A stretch of DNA of 8,358 nucleotides. Origin: an uncultured Rubrobacteraceae bacterium. Its GTDB lineage: Bacteria > Actinomycetota > Rubrobacteria > Rubrobacterales > Rubrobacteraceae. Below, piece after piece: positions 5,944 through 8,358 of this stretch. Each line of letters begins with the position of its first letter. The stretch's first letter is position 1. The position numbers were made by a program, and so were the translations under genes. The stretch is from contig CADCUW010000028.1 of the NCBI GenBank assembly GCA_902805985.1, positions 1 through 8,358 on the forward strand, read 5' to 3'. The notes under the pieces were generated by a model. That model was given only the letters and a program-made list of their open reading frames with translations, was not told where the DNA came from and did not search any database.

Positions 5944-6294
5944 TCATTCCAGCCACTCCGTCTCCATCCGGGCCACGGGGTGGATGTTTACCTGCCGCAG
6001 CGGGCGACCGCCGATGTTGACGAACTTGTGCGCCACCCCCGCCGGGGCTACGACGATCTGCCCCGCCCCAACCTCTATGGTCTCGTCCCCGACGGTGAAG
6101 CGCGCCACGCCATCCTGGACGATAAACGTCTCCTCGTAGGGGTGGCGGTGCAGGTCCGGCCCCGTCCCGGGCCCGTTGCGCGTCAGAAAGAAAGAGACGC
6201 CCGCCCCGTGCTCGTGGCCGTCGAACCTCACGGCGTTCTCGCCCCCGGGAAGCCGGCCGACCTCGATCACGTACCCACCACTGTTCGCCTTCAT
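5944..6294 (-). CDS. Single-domain cupin (cupin_2) protein
   Basis: A 116-residue beta-barrel protein with both cupin motifs intact. Motif 1 supplies His49, His51 and Glu55 (DLHRHPYEETF) and ends at Gly62. Motif 2 spans GQIVVAPAGVAHKFVN (78-93) with His89 and Asn93. These three His and one Glu are the usual metal ligands, so a bound divalent metal is expected. Small stand-alone cupins act as dioxygenases, isomerases or ligand-binding proteins, and the sequence does not say which. The ATG at 6294 follows GGAGG with a 6-nt spacer. The stop TGA at 5944 shares bases with an ATG of the next frame, so translation may be coupled to the small HhH gene. It lies 45 bp after the third reductase gene. 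Confidence 0.9.
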   Translation of the reverse strand: MKANSGGYVIEVGRLPGGENAVRFDGHEHGAGVSFFLTRNGPGTGPDLHRHPYEETFIVQDGVARFTVGDETIEVGAGQIVVAPAGVAHKFVNIGGRPLRQVNIHPVARMETEWLE

Positions 6295-6339
6295 CCTGCG
6301 CCTCCGTGCTCGCGCCGTCCCTCTGCCGGGAACGGACCC

Positions 6340-6891
6340 CTACGCATTCGCCGGCCGGTAGGCGAGGGAGACCACGCCCGTGCCGAACGTCTTCGAATCC
6401 ACCAGTTCCAATCTCCGTCCTTCTCCTCCATCCTCGAAGAGCCGTTCCCCGCTGCCCAGGATCAGGGGATGGACCATGAGCCTCAGTTCGTCGAGAAGCC
6501 CCACCCGCAACAACCAGCGGACGAGGACCCCGCTGCCGATGGTGCTTATGTCCTTGCCCGGCTGCCTCTTCAGCTCGGAGACGCCCTGGGCGAAGTTTTC
6601 GCCGATCAGGGTCGAGTTGTTCCAACCCAAAGGCTCCCGCAGGGTCCCCGAGACGACCACCTTGCGCACGCCGTTGATGTAGTCCACCATCGGCGTGCCG
6701 CCCGGCTGGTTGGGCCAGAAGGCGGCGAACTCCTCGTACGTCACCCGGCCCAGCAGCAACGCGTCCGACGCGGCCATCCCGGAGGCGTTCGTAGCCTCGA
6801 TCTCGTCGTTCGAGTAGGAGAAGGCCCACCCGTCCGGCGAACCCATAACGCCGTCGATCGAGACGAGTTCCACCGCGACCAGCTTCCTCAT
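6340..6891 (-). CDS. DHFR-family (RibD C-terminal-like) reductase, third in tandem
   Basis: A 183-residue protein of the dihydrofolate reductase/RibD C-terminal superfamily, whose members reduce small heterocyclic or other substrates with NADPH. Seen: first strand and loop MRKLVAVELVSIDGVM (1-16), ALLLGRVTYEEFAAFWP (44-60), a GKDISTIGSG nucleotide-binding-like segment (112-121), and DELRLMVHPLILGSGERLF (134-152), the family's typical closing region. It is plainly a paralogue of the gene just upstream: both have EPLGWN, GKDI and a YRP ending. The ATG at 6891 follows a GGGGAGG site about 6 nt upstream. Such proteins are often labelled dihydrofolate reductase, but no folate-specific feature is seen and the true substrate is unknown. 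Confidence 0.9.
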   Translation of the reverse strand: MRKLVAVELVSIDGVMGSPDGWAFSYSNDEIEATNASGMAASDALLLGRVTYEEFAAFWPNQPGGTPMVDYINGVRKVVVSGTLREPLGWNNSTLIGENFAQGVSELKRQPGKDISTIGSGVLVRWLLRVGLLDELRLMVHPLILGSGERLFEDGGEGRRLELVDSKTFGTGVVSLAYRPANA

Positions 6892-6937
6892 CTCCGGCCT
6901 CCCCCCGCGCTGGTTCCGTCCCTCCGGCGCTGCTGGG

Positions 6938-7492
6938 TCACCCCTGCCTCCCCGTCGGGCGGTAGGTCAGGACGACGGCGCCCGCGGTGAGCGTCTGCGT
7001 CCCTGAGTGCTCCAGCGCCCTAGTGTCGAGCCCGTCCTTGAACAGGCGCTTCCCGCTCCCGACCAAGACGGGAAAGACCACGAGCCGGTACTCGTCGATG
7101 AGGTCGTTTTGGGCCAGCGCGTTCACGAGGTCGGCGCTGCCGAAGACCAGGATGTCCTTGCCGGACCGGTTCTTCAGCCCCGAGATCTCCTTCGGCAGGT
7201 CGGGCCCGATCAGGCTCGCGTTCCACCCGAGCGGCTCCTCCAGCGTCGTCGAGGCGACGTGCTTGGGGTAGCCGTTCATCCAGGCCCCGTACTCGTTCGT
7301 CTCCTCCTCCATCCCGGGCCAGGCCGCGGCGAAGCCTTCGTACGTCTTCCAGCCCAGCAGCAGGGCGCCAGCCGTCGCGAGCTCGTCGAACTTGAACCGG
7401 TCCCGGTCCTCGCTCTCGAACTGGAGGGTCCAGCCCGGGTTCTCCATCACCCCGTCGAGCGACATAAACTCCGAGACGACCACTTTTCTCAC
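6938..7492 (-). CDS. DHFR-family (RibD C-terminal-like) reductase, second in tandem
   Basis: A 184-residue paralogue of the next gene downstream. Motifs are MSLDGVM (10-16), ALLLGWKTYEGFAAAWP (43-59), GKDILVFGSADLVNAL (111-126) and DEYRLVVFPVLVGSGKRLF (133-151). The start is GTG at 7492, one base after the TAG of the gene before it. Its AAGGAGG site (around 7499-7505) lies inside that gene's last codons, so the two are very likely translated together. A 46-bp gap separates it from the third reductase gene. An NADPH-dependent reduction is inferred from the fold; the substrate is unknown. Confidence 0.9.
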   Translation of the reverse strand: MRKVVVSEFMSLDGVMENPGWTLQFESEDRDRFKFDELATAGALLLGWKTYEGFAAAWPGMEEETNEYGAWMNGYPKHVASTTLEEPLGWNASLIGPDLPKEISGLKNRSGKDILVFGSADLVNALAQNDLIDEYRLVVFPVLVGSGKRLFKDGLDTRALEHSGTQTLTAGAVVLTYRPTGRQG

Positions 7493-7493
7493 G

Positions 7494-8042
7494 CTAACCC
7501 TCCTTCAAGACGCGGTAAAAGAGGTGCGTGACGCCGGGGGCGTCGACCACCCCGACCCCTTCCAGCTCCACCCTCCCGACGCCCTCGAACAACCGGACGC
7601 CTCCGCCGAGCAGCACGGGCACCAGGTGGACCTGTATCTCGTCGACGAGCCCCGCCCCCAGGCACTGCTGCGCGACGCTCGCCCCACCGCCCACGGCGAC
7701 GTTCCCGTCGCCCGAAGCCCTCTTCGCCCGCTCGATGGCCTCTTCGACGCCCCCGGTGACGAAGGTGAAGGTCATCTCGCCCCTGGCCGGTTTCTCCGGG
7801 GGTTCGTGGGTGAGCACGAAGTGTTCGACCGCGTAGGGGCTGTGCGCGAACCCGTCCATCCTGTCCCCCTGGTCGTAGGTGCGGCGGCCGATCAGGATCG
7901 CCCCCGTGTTCCTCACGGACTCGGCGACGGCCTCGCCGCCCGAGAGCGAGAAGAACCAGTTGTGGAGCCCCTCGTCTTCGCCGTTTGGCCCGGCGACGAA
8001 CCCGTCGAGCGAGACGTTCATGTCCAGTAGCACTTTGCCCAC
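7494..8042 (-). CDS. DHFR-family (RibD C-terminal-like) reductase, first in tandem
   Basis: A 182-residue member of the same superfamily but clearly more divergent than the two downstream copies. Seen: LLDMNVSLDGFVAGPNG (5-21), AILIGRRTYDQGDRM (48-62), a Gly-rich NADPH-binding-like segment NVAVGGGASVAQQCL (114-128), and VDEIQVHLVPVLLGGGVRLF (133-152). The start is GTG at 8042 with GGGAGGG about 5 nt upstream, and the gene begins 25 bp after the stop of the alpha/beta hydrolase gene. It lacks the EPLGWN and YRPxG features of the other two copies, so it probably came from a different branch rather than from a recent local duplication. Substrate unknown. Confidence 0.9.
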   Translation of the reverse strand: MGKVLLDMNVSLDGFVAGPNGEDEGLHNWFFSLSGGEAVAESVRNTGAILIGRRTYDQGDRMDGFAHSPYAVEHFVLTHEPPEKPARGEMTFTFVTGGVEEAIERAKRASGDGNVAVGGGASVAQQCLGAGLVDEIQVHLVPVLLGGGVRLFEGVGRVELEGVGVVDAPGVTHLFYRVLKEG

Positions 8043-8067
8043 GAGACCCTCCCCTGGTCGGTAACGA

Positions 8068-8358
8068 CTACTCCGCCGCCTCGGGCTCGGGCGCGTCGAG
8101 GAACGGGAGGGCCATCGCCAGCAGCCAGTCGGCGCGGTCGAGGATCCCGCTGCCAGGCGGCATAAAGTGCGTGGTGCCGGGGAGCACCGCGAGCCGGTGC
8201 CGGGAGAGGCCCGCTAGGTCCCCCATCGCCCCGCCCCCGAGCAACCGGAACATCTCGACGGCGTGCTCGACGCGGACGGCGTCGGCGTCGCCGACGACGA
8301 TCATGGTCGGCGACCCGATCCCCCGGACGTTCTCGGCGCCCCAGTCGTAGGGCGTCGT
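8068..8358 (-). CDS. Alpha/beta hydrolase, C-terminal part
   Basis: The last 96 residues of a protein whose N-terminal part lies beyond the right edge. The visible end fits the alpha/beta hydrolase fold: SPTMIVVGDADAVRVEHAVEMF (16-37) has the strand and turn holding the acid residue of the triad (Asp26 of GDAD, or Asp24), and LAVLPGTTHFMPP (56-68) carries the expected catalytic His64. The C-terminus is the usual helix, ADWLLAMALPFLDAP, followed by a short acidic tail. The nucleophile serine is outside the window. It is the first gene visible of the minus-strand group. Such enzymes hydrolyse esters, amides or related bonds; nothing here shows which. Confidence 0.85.
   Translation of the reverse strand, partial: TTPYDWGAENVRGIGSPTMIVVGDADAVRVEHAVEMFRLLGGGAMGDLAGLSRHRLAVLPGTTHFMPPGSGILDRADWLLAMALPFLDAPEPEAAE

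Noticed and set aside
5980..6990. 336-residue plus-strand frame opposite the cupin and reductase genes
   Set aside because: It spans several genuine minus-strand genes and their gaps, and shows no recognisable motif.
449..7350. Shared short sequence CGTACGTCTTCC inside the sugar-binding and second reductase genes
   Set aside because: Both copies encode different unrelated protein segments, and a 12-base match is expected by chance or from similar codon use.

Overview
The window is high-GC DNA whose genes use GTG as well as ATG starts and have strong AGGAGG-type ribosome binding sites. Its gene families (lipoprotein sugar-binding protein, DeoR regulator, GH2 glycosidase, DHA2 exporter, PPOX-class flavin/F420 enzyme, repeated DHFR-like proteins) suit an actinobacterium. 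I lean towards a Rubrobacter-like lineage, but the sequence alone does not prove it.

Left part (1-3640), carbohydrate use. An extracellular solute-binding lipoprotein of a sugar ABC transporter runs off the left edge on the minus strand. A DeoR-family regulator is divergent from it on the plus strand. The two share a comparatively AT-rich 154-bp gap with plausible promoters in both directions and nested inverted repeats that could be the regulator's operator. Convergent to deoR is a GH2 glycosidase (beta-galactosidase/beta-glucuronidase type). Between deoR and the GH2 gene lies a degenerate repeat with the ends of a CRISPR repeat (GTTTCAATCCC) but no array. The simplest reading is import and hydrolysis of a glycoside under DeoR control.

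Middle (3470-5246). The gap upstream of the GH2 gene holds an extended -10 promoter, a nine-base G/C homopolymer just behind it, and a 13-bp tandem repeat in which each unit boundary forms a GC-rich hairpin. Next comes a 14-TM DHA2-type drug/proton antiporter on the same strand.

Right part (5247-8358). Seven minus-strand genes are packed like one operon, transcribed right to left: an alpha/beta hydrolase (cut by the right edge), three consecutive DHFR/RibD-C-like reductases, a cupin, a small helix-hairpin-helix protein and a PPOX-class split-barrel enzyme. Gaps are 46 bp or less. One junction is a single base, and the cupin, HhH and PPOX junctions may involve ATGA overlaps. The substrates are unknown; enzyme types suggest small-molecule reduction or detoxification. 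The exporter follows after a 125-bp gap and may or may not be co-transcribed.

I see no RNA genes, transposases, integrases, convincing CRISPR array or intrinsic terminator with a U-tract. No clearly new system is demonstrated. The tandem DHFR operon, the hairpin repeat and the CRISPR-like remnant are the points most worth checking.
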